Source: Chitinophagaceae bacterium (GTDB lineage Bacteria > Bacteroidota > Bacteroidia > Chitinophagales > Chitinophagaceae). From it: DNA of 64,000 bases. Positions 8,531-17,700 of the stretch are shown in pieces. Position 1 is the stretch's first letter. Each line of letters starts with the position of its first letter. The position numbers and the translations under genes were made by a program. Below the pieces are notes generated by a model. That model had not been told where the DNA came from. It was given only the letters and a program-made list of their open reading frames with translations, and did not search any database. The stretch covers positions 94,541 to 158,540 of the forward strand of contig CANFKE010000005.1 in the NCBI GenBank assembly GCA_947447465.1, read 5' to 3'.

Positions 8531-9796
8531 ATGAGGATAGTGATGAAAAGAAATATGTTGAAAGTGGCAATGATGACCACTTGTATGATGTATGCTGCAA
8601 CCGGACACAGCCAGACAAAAATATTGTTTGATGCTACCAAAGCAGAATCTGCAGGTAATGCAGACTGGGTGATCGATGCAGATGTAAGGAATATTGATTG
8701 GTATCCTAATGCCATAATAGGCACAGGTAGTTTTTATACAGCAAGTAATGCACAACAAATACCTACGCCTGCACAAAGCGGGATCACTGCATCTACTGCA
8801 GAGACCTATTGGTCGGGTGGATTATCTGCCTGGGCGGTAGATTGTGCCAAGAAGGGATATACCGTAGAAAGTCTTCCTTACAATGGACAGATCACCTATG
8901 GTAATACCAGCAATCCTCAGGATCTGTCGAACTACAAGGTGTATGTTGTTGATGAGCCTAATATTAAGTTCACCACAGCCGAGAAAACAGCAATCATGCA
9001 GTTTGTACAGAATGGTGGCGGATTGTTCATGATCTCCGATCATAATGTGAGCGATCGCAACAGTGATGGCTGGGATTCTCCGCATATCTGGAATGATTTT
9101 CTTTCAACCAACAGCGTGCAACCATATCCGTTCGGTATCTACTTCGATACGGTTGATTTCTCACAGACAACAACCAACATCAGTGCTGCTGCAGGCGATT
9201 CTATCATTTACGGTCCTATGGGAACTGTAACCAAAGTTCAGTGGAGCGGAGGAACTACTATGACATTGAATCCGGCACAGAACAGCACTGTAAAGGGTGT
9301 TATCTATAAAACAGGTACTACTCCGGGTAATACCAATGCAATGGTAGCCTATGCGCGCTATGGCAGCGGTAAGGTGGCAGCAATGGGCGACAGCTCACCG
9401 GCTGATGATGGAACAGGTAATCCTGCCTGTACTATTTACAACGGCTATTTTGGTGATGCATCAGGTAACCATCAGTTGCTGATCATGAATATGACCATCT
9501 GGTTGGCTACAACAGGTAGTACATCGCATGTAGGTGTGAGTGAGGTAAGCGGCAGCAATAATACCATCAATGTATTCCCTAATCCATCTACCGGTGTTAT
9601 CAATATATCAACAGGTGAGTTGCTCTCTAATACTTCAATAAATATCTATAATTTCGCGGGCCAGTTAGTTGCCAGCCAGAAGGTCGGTGACTTTTCAATT
9701 GGTAAGGATCAATCTTTTTCATTGCCTACAGGTACTTACATTGTAAAGGTACAGAGCAATGAAGGGTTGCAAACTTCAAGGTTTACCGTATATTAG
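8531..9796 (+). CDS. T9SS type A cargo protein with glutamine-amidotransferase-like domain
   Basis: Up to 421 residues; ATG 8543 (MKRNMLKVAMMTT) is an equally good start given the close promoter. A signal peptide precedes TKILFDATKAESAGNADW. The region up to about residue 330 looks like a class-I-glutamine-amidotransferase/GldG-type Rossmann-like fold (YKVYVVDEPNIKFTTAEK; FVQNGGGLFMISDHNVSDR; GSGKVAAMGDSSP). The motif SDHNVSDRNSDGWDSP is rich in acidic and His residues and could bind metal. The last ~80 residues are a type A sorting domain with a proper PNPS motif (INVFPNPSTG). Catalysis is not demonstrated. It is followed after 14 bp by a phospholipase C-like gene, so the two are likely co-transcribed. 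Confidence 0.75.
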   Translation: MRIVMKRNMLKVAMMTTCMMYAATGHSQTKILFDATKAESAGNADWVIDADVRNIDWYPNAIIGTGSFYTASNAQQIPTPAQSGITASTAETYWSGGLSAWAVDCAKKGYTVESLPYNGQITYGNTSNPQDLSNYKVYVVDEPNIKFTTAEKTAIMQFVQNGGGLFMISDHNVSDRNSDGWDSPHIWNDFLSTNSVQPYPFGIYFDTVDFSQTTTNISAAAGDSIIYGPMGTVTKVQWSGGTTMTLNPAQNSTVKGVIYKTGTTPGNTNAMVAYARYGSGKVAAMGDSSPADDGTGNPACTIYNGYFGDASGNHQLLIMNMTIWLATTGSTSHVGVSEVSGSNNTINVFPNPSTGVINISTGELLSNTSINIYNFAGQLVASQKVGDFSIGKDQSFSLPTGTYIVKVQSNEGLQTSRFTVY

Positions 9797-9810
9797 TAGA
9801 AAATAATTTT

Positions 9811-10818
9811 ATGATCAAGAGGATATCCGTAGTAATTGCAATCATCTGTACTCTGTTTTGTGGTGCTGCAGCCACCTACGCATGGGGCGTATGGGGTCAT
9901 AGTAAAATAAACAGGGGTGCTATTCTTGCGTTGCCACGTGAGGTTGGTCTGTTCTTTTACAACCATGCCGATTTTATCACAGAAGAGTCTGTTGCACCTG
10001 ATATCCGCAAATACACCATGGGTGATAAGACTGAGTTTCCCAGGCATTATATAGACTTGGAAAACTACAATTATACCACACCTTCGGCAATGCCCAGAAC
10101 ACTGGAAGCCGCAAAGGCAAAATATGGTAAAGACAGTGTAGATAAGTATGGTACACTGCCATGGACAATACAGGAAGTAATGACCAAGCTGACCGCAGCT
10201 ATGAAAGCAAAGAACAAGTCAGAGATCTTGTTTTTGTCAGCTAATTTGGGTCATTATATAGGTGATGCGCACATGCCGTTACATACTACCATCAACCATG
10301 ACGGACAGTTGAGCGGCCAGAAGGGCATACATGCTCTTTGGGAGTCTCAGTTACCTGAATTGTTTGGTAAGAACTACAGTCTATATACCGCTGAAGCGCA
10401 CTATATAGACAATATAGAGAAGGCTACCTGGGATATCATAGACAGCAGTCATAAGCTGATGATACCACTCTTGTATAACGACAAGAAATTGCGCAAAGAC
10501 AAGCCTGTTGAAATGCTTTATAAGATAGGTGCTAATGGCCAGCCTGAAGAGAATAAATATGGCCAGAAGACACACGCATATGAGTATGCGCATGTATATC
10601 ATGAATTGTTGGAAGGCATGGTGGAACATCAGCTAAGAGCAGCCATATCAGCTACTTCCAGCTTCTGGTACACAGCATGGGTGAATGCAGGAAGACCAGA
10701 TCTCACAGACCTCGATCCGAAGTATATCACCGAGCGCAATGAGAAGTTCTATAAGGAAGATATCAAGTACTTCAAGCAAGGCAAGATCACCGGCTATAAG
10801 GTGATCAATGAGTACTAA
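9811..10818 (+). CDS. Zinc-dependent phospholipase C / S1-P1-like exported hydrolase
   Basis: 335 residues with a signal peptide ending near TYAWGVWGHSKINRG. A Trp at the mature N-terminus and the following His are typical ligands of the phospholipase C/P1-nuclease fold. The central motif LGHYIGDAHMPLHTT (about residue 147-160) gives the HxxxD and further His ligands of the tri-zinc site, and HALWESQLPE continues the family pattern. Enzymes of this fold hydrolyse phospholipids or single-stranded nucleic acids; the sequence favours the Bacteroidetes zinc dependent phospholipase C family. There is no T9SS tail, so it is probably periplasmic. It lies 14 bp after a T9SS cargo gene. Confidence 0.82.
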   Translation: MIKRISVVIAIICTLFCGAAATYAWGVWGHSKINRGAILALPREVGLFFYNHADFITEESVAPDIRKYTMGDKTEFPRHYIDLENYNYTTPSAMPRTLEAAKAKYGKDSVDKYGTLPWTIQEVMTKLTAAMKAKNKSEILFLSANLGHYIGDAHMPLHTTINHDGQLSGQKGIHALWESQLPELFGKNYSLYTAEAHYIDNIEKATWDIIDSSHKLMIPLLYNDKKLRKDKPVEMLYKIGANGQPEENKYGQKTHAYEYAHVYHELLEGMVEHQLRAAISATSSFWYTAWVNAGRPDLTDLDPKYITERNEKFYKEDIKYFKQGKITGYKVINEY

Positions 10819-10869
10819 TTATCAGTTGCAGGAGATAGAAGATAGTGAGGTAATAATACAGATCATTCT

Positions 10870-13071
10870 TTGAAAAACAGGTCATTAAGAATAAATGGAA
10901 AACCACATCGCACAGTATTGTGCAGTGTGGTTTTCTTTGTTTGTACATGGCTATGTTCTGCGGCTATGGCACAGATCAATGTGAATGGCGGACAAACAGC
11001 CTCAGTATTGGCGCAGAAGCTGGCGGGGCAAGGGGTTACGGTTCTCAATGCAGTGCTGCGCTGCCCGTCTCAGGCCAATGGACTGTTTACCGTGGTCAAT
11101 AGTAACCTGGGGCTGGATAGTGGGATAGTATTGACCACAGGCAGGGCACAGACCATAATAGGTGCTTATGGAGTCAATGGTCCTGCGGATGCATTGGCGA
11201 GCAGCGATAATGGCGTACCAGGCGACTCGATGCTCAACATTCTTTCAGGCCAACATACTTTGGATGCATGCAGGCTGGATTTTGATGTAGTACCTGCCGG
11301 AGATACTGTGAGCATAGACTATGTGTTCAGCTCAGAAGAATACATCAGTGCAGTTTGCGGACCTTATAATGATGTGTTCGCATTCTTTATTTCAGGGCCG
11401 GGAATTGCAGGGTTAGATAATATGGCATTGGTGCCGGGCACTACAATTCCTGTTACTATCAATTCTATCAACAATGGTATCCCGGGTTCGACCGGTAACA
11501 TTATCAATTGCACATCAATGGGGCCGGGGTCTCCGTTCACTGCTTATTACAACGATAATGCATCCGGAACCTCCATTACACATAAGGGTATGACCACCGT
11601 ACTTAAAGCTATGCATGTGGTCAATCCGTGCGATACCTACCACTTCAGAATAGTGATCGCTGATGCAGGTAATGCCAAATACGACTCAGGTGTATTTCTT
11701 GAAGCGGGTAGCCTGAAGACCGGCGACTATAAAGTGCAGGCATTGGCCACGCCGGTATTCGACGGTTTATTACCAATCTGTATCAAGGGCTGTTTGCCCG
11801 GTCATTTCAGAGTGAAGAATCCTAAGACGAAAGCAACACCACAGGTGATAAGATTTGCAACAACGGGTAGTGCGGTAAGCGGGGTGGACTATGTACCTCT
11901 TGCAGATAGTGTAGTGATACCGCCATACTCTGCATATGCTGATGTGCAGGTGTTTGGGTTGCCAACTGCTATCAACGGACCAAAGACACTGGGCATTACC
12001 ATTTTTGCACCTGCAATATGTAATAGTGTAAGCTATGACGCAGATAGTGCGGTATTGACCATCTATGACACCATCCATATTTCTACACACCCAACGGATA
12101 CCATGATATGCGGTAATGATAGTGTGTTGCTGAAAGTAACAGGCGATAGTATCTATAATTATAACTGGATACCGCTTACAGGTCTGTATGGTGGCAACTC
12201 AATGACCCCGCTGGCCTTTCCTGCTGTCAGCACAGTATATACCGTCACAGCTTCATTACCCGGAACATCGTGTCCGTTCAAGACGGCAACGGTCAATATG
12301 ATCACCCGTGCTACTGCAGGCATAGTTTTGGTTGCCGACACTCAGGTGTGTTACAACTCGTCTTTTCAGCTGTCACCTGTCGTAGCTCCTGCCAATTCGT
12401 TCTATAGCTATTACTGGACAGGTCCTGGTGGATATTCAAGTACGGTAGAACAACCGCTGCTACCTGCCAATGAGCCTGCTAATGCCGGTACATATCATCT
12501 GGAGGTATTGAATGATACCAATGGCTGTAAGGGCAGAGCAGATATCAATGTCGCCATATTTACACCTCCGTTACCATCTGTTATCTCCCCTGCGTATTAT
12601 TGCCTCAATGGGCAGTCAATGGCACTCAATGCATACGGCAATGAGGTACGTTGGTACTTGCCCGACGGAGCAATGGTTTCTTCCGCTCCGGCTCCGCCTG
12701 TAGCTGCTTTGGCTAAATACATCTATCAGGTGAGTAATGTGGTCAATAGCTGCGAAAGCCCTAAAGTGGATGTAGAAGTAAGGGTAGAAAAATGTTGTGA
12801 TGGCAATGTATTTATCCCTACAGCATTTACGCCTAATAATGACGGATTGAATGATCTATTCAGAGTGCAGGCAGATTTTTCTTATTCACTAAAGGAAATG
12901 TCGGTCTATAATCGTTGGGGGCAGGTGGTCTATAGTGGTAATGTGGGTGCCTGGGATGGTAATTTTGGTGTCGGCCCTGCTGATGCGGGCGTTTATTATT
13001 ACCGTGTGATCTTTGGTTGTATATTAGGTGGTAATATGCAAGTGACAGGGTCGGTAACGCTAGTTCGCTAA
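10870..13071 (+). CDS. Choice-of-anchor L protein with T9SS type B (gliding-associated) C-terminal domain
   Basis: 733 residues from TTG 10870; no usable ATG lies before the signal peptide (VLCSVVFFVCTWLCSAAMAQ). The N-terminal ~260 residues form a choice-of-anchor L domain (LGLDSGIVLTTGRAQTI; DYVFSSEEYISAVCG). Beta-sandwich or PKD-like modules follow at about 290-620 (TVNMITRATAGIVLVADTQ region), with many Cys. The last ~90 residues are the CHU_C/type B sorting domain (FIPTAFTPNNDGLNDLF; YNRWGQVVYSG; DAGVYYYRVIF). Type B cargo is usually attached to the surface, often with a neighbouring PorP/SprF-like partner; none is seen here. Function is probably adhesive. It is the only type B cargo in the window. 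Confidence 0.85.
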   Translation: MKNRSLRINGKPHRTVLCSVVFFVCTWLCSAAMAQINVNGGQTASVLAQKLAGQGVTVLNAVLRCPSQANGLFTVVNSNLGLDSGIVLTTGRAQTIIGAYGVNGPADALASSDNGVPGDSMLNILSGQHTLDACRLDFDVVPAGDTVSIDYVFSSEEYISAVCGPYNDVFAFFISGPGIAGLDNMALVPGTTIPVTINSINNGIPGSTGNIINCTSMGPGSPFTAYYNDNASGTSITHKGMTTVLKAMHVVNPCDTYHFRIVIADAGNAKYDSGVFLEAGSLKTGDYKVQALATPVFDGLLPICIKGCLPGHFRVKNPKTKATPQVIRFATTGSAVSGVDYVPLADSVVIPPYSAYADVQVFGLPTAINGPKTLGITIFAPAICNSVSYDADSAVLTIYDTIHISTHPTDTMICGNDSVLLKVTGDSIYNYNWIPLTGLYGGNSMTPLAFPAVSTVYTVTASLPGTSCPFKTATVNMITRATAGIVLVADTQVCYNSSFQLSPVVAPANSFYSYYWTGPGGYSSTVEQPLLPANEPANAGTYHLEVLNDTNGCKGRADINVAIFTPPLPSVISPAYYCLNGQSMALNAYGNEVRWYLPDGAMVSSAPAPPVAALAKYIYQVSNVVNSCESPKVDVEVRVEKCCDGNVFIPTAFTPNNDGLNDLFRVQADFSYSLKEMSVYNRWGQVVYSGNVGAWDGNFGVGPADAGVYYYRVIFGCILGGNMQVTGSVTLVR

Positions 13072-13106
13072 TGTAAATTCACTCTTCTCTATAATTATTA
13101 TATACC

Positions 13107-13114
13107 TATCTTTG
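13107..13114 (+). promoter_or_regulatory. Candidate -7 box (TATCTTTG)
   Basis: Matches TAnnTTTG, 63 bp before the ATG at 13178, in an AT-rich stretch after the stop at 13071. No convincing -33 element. Confidence 0.4.
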
Positions 13115-13177
13115 CCGCCCTATTACAAACGTTTAACAACGTGTTGAATAGGGTATTATTTTCAAAAACGTTAACTA

Positions 13178-14602
13178 ATGCGATCCCTCAAATTATTTAT
13201 GCTGGCTATATGCTCTGTCGTAGCCATTCATGCCAGTGCAGGCAATAAGATCAAGTACTATTTCAATCATCCGGTAGATAACACGGTGTCTAGTGGAGTG
13301 GATGCGATAAACCTTAATGGGCGTATTGATGATACCCTGATAGCATATATCAATCGTGCCAAATTCACACTTGACATCGCCGTATATAACTTTACTTCTT
13401 ATTCTGGGTCCGGCGATCTCAGTAATGTGGTCAATGCCATAAATTCTGCCTATACACGCGGGGTAAAGATCCGTTGGATACACAACGGAACCTCTGCCAC
13501 AGCAAATAGCGGACTTACTACTGTAAACTCAGCTATACCTCGTTTGGCAAGCCCTAATACCAGCACCTACAACATTATGCACGATAAGTTCATGATAGTA
13601 GATGGCAAATCTTCTAATCCTGACGATGCTATTGTATGGACAGGATCAACTAACTGGTCTGTAGCGCAGTTTGAGCAGGACTATGATAATGTTGTGATTG
13701 TTCAGGATTCAGCTCTTGCACATGCTTATCTTGGAGAGTTCAATCAGATGTGGGGCGATACAGGTATGACACCTAATATGACCGTATCTAAGTTCGGCCC
13801 GTATAAAGCAGATCTCGGACGACATAATTTCACTATCGACGGAAAGCAGGTAGAGCTATACTTCAGCCCGTCGGACGGAACAAATAATCATATTAAATCA
13901 TCTATACTTACAGCGTCTAAAGACCTGTATTTCGGAGTTTATACCATGACCGACAATGGTTGCGCCAACTCTATAGCTACTGTGAAAATGAATGGTGCGT
14001 ATGTAGCCGGTATATTGGATCAATACAGCAACTATAGCGGGAATAGTGCATATACTACTATAACATCTACATTGGGCAGCAATTTTATAGAATATACAGG
14101 CAGCTATTTGTACCATAATAAATATGTGGTAATAGATCCATCAGATGCCTGCTCTGACCCGATGGTGCTTACTGGTTCACATAACTGGACGAATGCTGCC
14201 AATACACAGAATGATGAGAATACACTCATCATACACGACCCTACAGCGGCTAACATTTATTTACAGGCATTCAGAGGTGATTTTTATGCATTGGGAGGAA
14301 CACTTACTAAGGTTTATGGATGTACCAGTGGAGTAGGTGGTATTGAGGCCGCTGAAGCTCATTTGAATGTCTATCCTAATCCATCAGGTGGTGAATTTAC
14401 ATTGTCTTTATCATTGCCACAGGCACAGGGTGTATCTGCTTATTTGATAGATATGGCAGGACGTAAATATGAATTGATGAATAATATTTGGCAGCCGGCA
14501 GGGCTGTTCTCTTCTACTTTTAGCGCACCGGCAGTAGGGGTTTACCTACTAAAAGTCGTTACAAATAATAAATTATACAACTATCAGATAATCAGGAACT
14601 AG
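13178..14602 (+). CDS. Secreted phospholipase D-fold protein with T9SS type A domain
   Basis: 474 residues: signal peptide (MRSLKLFMLAICSVVAIHASAG), two PLD modules and a C-terminal type A sorting domain (LNVYPNPSGGEFTLSL). The first HKD motif is His135-Lys137-Asp142 (HDKFMIVD) followed by GSTNWS. The second is His313-Lys315-Asp320 (HNKYVVID) followed by GSHNWT. Both catalytic motifs are intact, so a phosphodiesterase activity is expected. HKD enzymes with GS-N-W motifs include nucleases and phospholipases; the substrate is not decided. Secretion by T9SS places it on or outside the cell. It follows other predicted phosphodiester-cleaving genes and shares their orientation, though it has its own -7 box. 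Confidence 0.88.
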   Translation: MRSLKLFMLAICSVVAIHASAGNKIKYYFNHPVDNTVSSGVDAINLNGRIDDTLIAYINRAKFTLDIAVYNFTSYSGSGDLSNVVNAINSAYTRGVKIRWIHNGTSATANSGLTTVNSAIPRLASPNTSTYNIMHDKFMIVDGKSSNPDDAIVWTGSTNWSVAQFEQDYDNVVIVQDSALAHAYLGEFNQMWGDTGMTPNMTVSKFGPYKADLGRHNFTIDGKQVELYFSPSDGTNNHIKSSILTASKDLYFGVYTMTDNGCANSIATVKMNGAYVAGILDQYSNYSGNSAYTTITSTLGSNFIEYTGSYLYHNKYVVIDPSDACSDPMVLTGSHNWTNAANTQNDENTLIIHDPTAANIYLQAFRGDFYALGGTLTKVYGCTSGVGGIEAAEAHLNVYPNPSGGEFTLSLSLPQAQGVSAYLIDMAGRKYELMNNIWQPAGLFSSTFSAPAVGVYLLKVVTNNKLYNYQIIRN

Positions 14603-14710
14603 AACAGGTGTAAATATTAAATACCTCTACTTTTAGTTATTATAGATACTAGATAATAAAAAAATATTATTTTTACCCATTTAACAGTAATATTTTCATA
14701 ATATTTCCTG

Positions 14711-14741
14711 TTGGAATTGCAAGATAAATTAAATAAATTTG
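14711..14741 (+). promoter_or_regulatory. Candidate promoter of the 3135-residue giant gene
   Basis: TTG at 14711-14713 and TAAATTTG at 14734-14741, 20 bp apart, match the Bacteroidetes -33/-7 consensus well. The TTG at 14739 that could extend the reading frame is part of the -7 box, so the ATG at 14763 is the likely start. Confidence 0.62.
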
Positions 14742-14762
14742 CAGATTAAAATATCCCCAATT

Positions 14763-17700
14763 ATGAGACACACTTTATGTACGACGGTTTTTCGGTCACC
14801 CGGTATTCTACTTATTTTATTAATCACCCTGCTGTTTTCGCCAAAAGCGGAGGCGCAAACTACTTATACCTGGGCTGCTGCTGCTGCAACTTCGTGGTGT
14901 AGCACCGGAAACTGGTCACCAGCTGCTATTCCTGGCAGTCCGGATATCGCAAAGTTCAATAGTAATACAAGTCCAACTGCAGGTGCGCAAATCAGTATAA
15001 ATCTTAATGCAGGGCCTAATAATAATGGTGCGAATAGTCAAATTGTAGGTGCGATATACATTGCTAGCCCTCGAAATACGGGTATTACACTTGGAAATAG
15101 TACTGCAACAAATGGTACTCTGGTGTTAAATGGTACATCTTTGACTATTGGTGGTAACAGTAACGTTATTCTTGCTAATGATTGTATTACGTTGACCAAC
15201 GCATTTACTATTAATCAGAATGTAGGTTCAGGAACTGGATTAATGCCTTTGCTTATTGGTAGTGGTTCTACTCCGAAAATAATTTATACCGGACTTGGAA
15301 CAATTACATTAACCGGAAATATTATTACCGTAGGTACAACAATTACCGGATCTAATCCTTTGACTTTCTTGGGTGGCGGTACAGTATCACTATCAGGTGG
15401 AACATATTCCGGTGCAAATGGTGGTATCTTAAAATTATCAGGAGCTAACACCGGGATGACCGGTGCTATTGTTGTTGGTGGTACTACCACTAACAGCGGT
15501 ATTTTACAGGCAGATGGATTAAGTGCACTTGCGGGTACTACAGACCTTACTATCAATCCATATAGCCAGTTATTTTTGGGGATAACAGGTACATATGTAT
15601 TTGGTACGAATGGTAAAGTAACATTGAATGGTGTTGGTAATAATGTGACTACAACTTATGGTCTTGGTGCATTGAAAAATGCTGCTGCGGCTACTTTTCC
15701 AGCAAGCATTGTAATGGGGTCAGATGCTACAGTTGTTGCTAATACTACACTTACATTGTCAGGTGCGGTAGATTACACATTGGGTCAGTTGGTTAAGAGG
15801 GGTACAAGTGGATTGATATTGTCAGGTACCACTACTACAGGTTCGGGAACCAATGGTATCATCATGAGTGAAGGAACGCTTACGGTCAATTCAGGTCACT
15901 CTATAGGAGGTCCTTCCGGTGGTCCGCTTACGTTTGCTCAGGTCAGTGGTGTAACAACAGGTACTACGGTTACGATAAGTAATAATCAGATATTGAATTC
16001 ATTGAGTAGTTCATGGGCTACTTCACTTGCTACTACTACCAATACTTTGATCATCCCAACAGGGGTAACCGTTTCATTGACCCAAAGCTCAACAACAACT
16101 TTTGGTGACGGACAGAATAACACTAATAAAAATATTCTTTCAGGAGCTGGTGCGATTGTGAAATCGGGTAGTGGAACACTTAATCTTACAAGTGGTAACC
16201 ATAATCATACCGGTTCATTGACAGTGAGCAATGGTTCATTGATCTTTGCACAGACAGCAGGAACAAGTACAATTGGTAGTGCTGCTGTTACCTTAACAGG
16301 AGGTACTATTACTTTAAGTCCCGCGGCTTCATCTTCGCTTACTTTCGGTTCGGGTGGTATAAAGAGCCAAACAGGTGGTAATTTGATCGTAACAAACTCG
16401 GGTACTACTACACTTGGTCCATTAGCTATGGCAGGTGGTAGTATCACCGTTACCGGTAATAGCGCACCTGTGTTAGGTAGCGCTACCATTAGTATTTCCG
16501 GTGGTGCTTTAAAGATCGTATCAGGGGCTTCAACAACTGTATCATTAGGTGCTACAGCAATAACGCTTTCAGGTGGTTCAATAGATGTATCCGGTTCTTC
16601 AACTACAACACTTGGTCCTATCAATGTGGGTACAGGTAGTACAGCAGCATTTACCAACACTGCAGGTTCATTGGCTTTCGGTAATTTCGTAGTATCGGGT
16701 GGTACTGCTACTATCAGCAATACAGCCGCTCCTGTTACAGGTGCTGCTTCAGTGTCACTTACAGGTGGTACATTAACTATTGCTCCCGGCGCATCTACAT
16801 CTTTGACAATGGGATCAACCTCTATCACACTTAGTGGAGGAGCTCTCAATGTTGCAGGTTCTGCAACCACTACGTTAGGAAATATCTTCTTTGGTGGCGG
16901 TTCCGGTACCTTTACCAACACCGGTGGATCGTTGGCTTTAGGTAACCTTACTTTGTCGGGAGGTTCGGTTACTATTAGTGGTAATACTGCGCCTATTACA
17001 GGTGCTAACACTATTACAATTGCTACAGGTCGTACATTAAGTATCAACTCGGGTGCATCTACAATATTGTCATTGGCATCTACGTCACTTACTTGTGCTG
17101 GTACATTATTTCTAACTGGCTCATCAACAACAACCCTCGCCGGATTATTTACAATGGCATCCGGAGGTGTTGGTACACTTTCTAACCTTGCACCACTTAC
17201 GCTTGGTAATGTTGTAGTATCAGGTGGTGCGCTTTCTATTACCAACTCATCAACAGTTACCGGTAGCAGTGTTACCATTTCATCGGGTTCATTGAATATC
17301 AACTCCGGTGCATCAACATCGATAGTGTTGGGTGGAACCACCATAACAGGTACTCTTAATGTTGCGGGGTCTTCTGCAACAACTTTGGGCAATCTTACTT
17401 TATTAGGTGCAGGTGCAGCAAACTTGGCAAATTCAGTACCGATCACAGTAGGTAATATTTCAATGGCCGGTAGTTCTTCTCTGACCATATCTAACTCTAC
17501 TGCAGGTGTTTTTGCAGGAGGCTCAAGCATTACCTTAGCTACTACCGGAACATTGAATTTGAACACGGGCTCTTCAGCTCCGCTTGCAATTGGCGGTACA
17601 AGTGTTACATTGAATGGTGGTACTATATCATTGTCAGGTTCATCTCCTGTTACTCTTGGAGCGGCAGGTATTGCAGGTACCACAGGTACTACCAATATTA

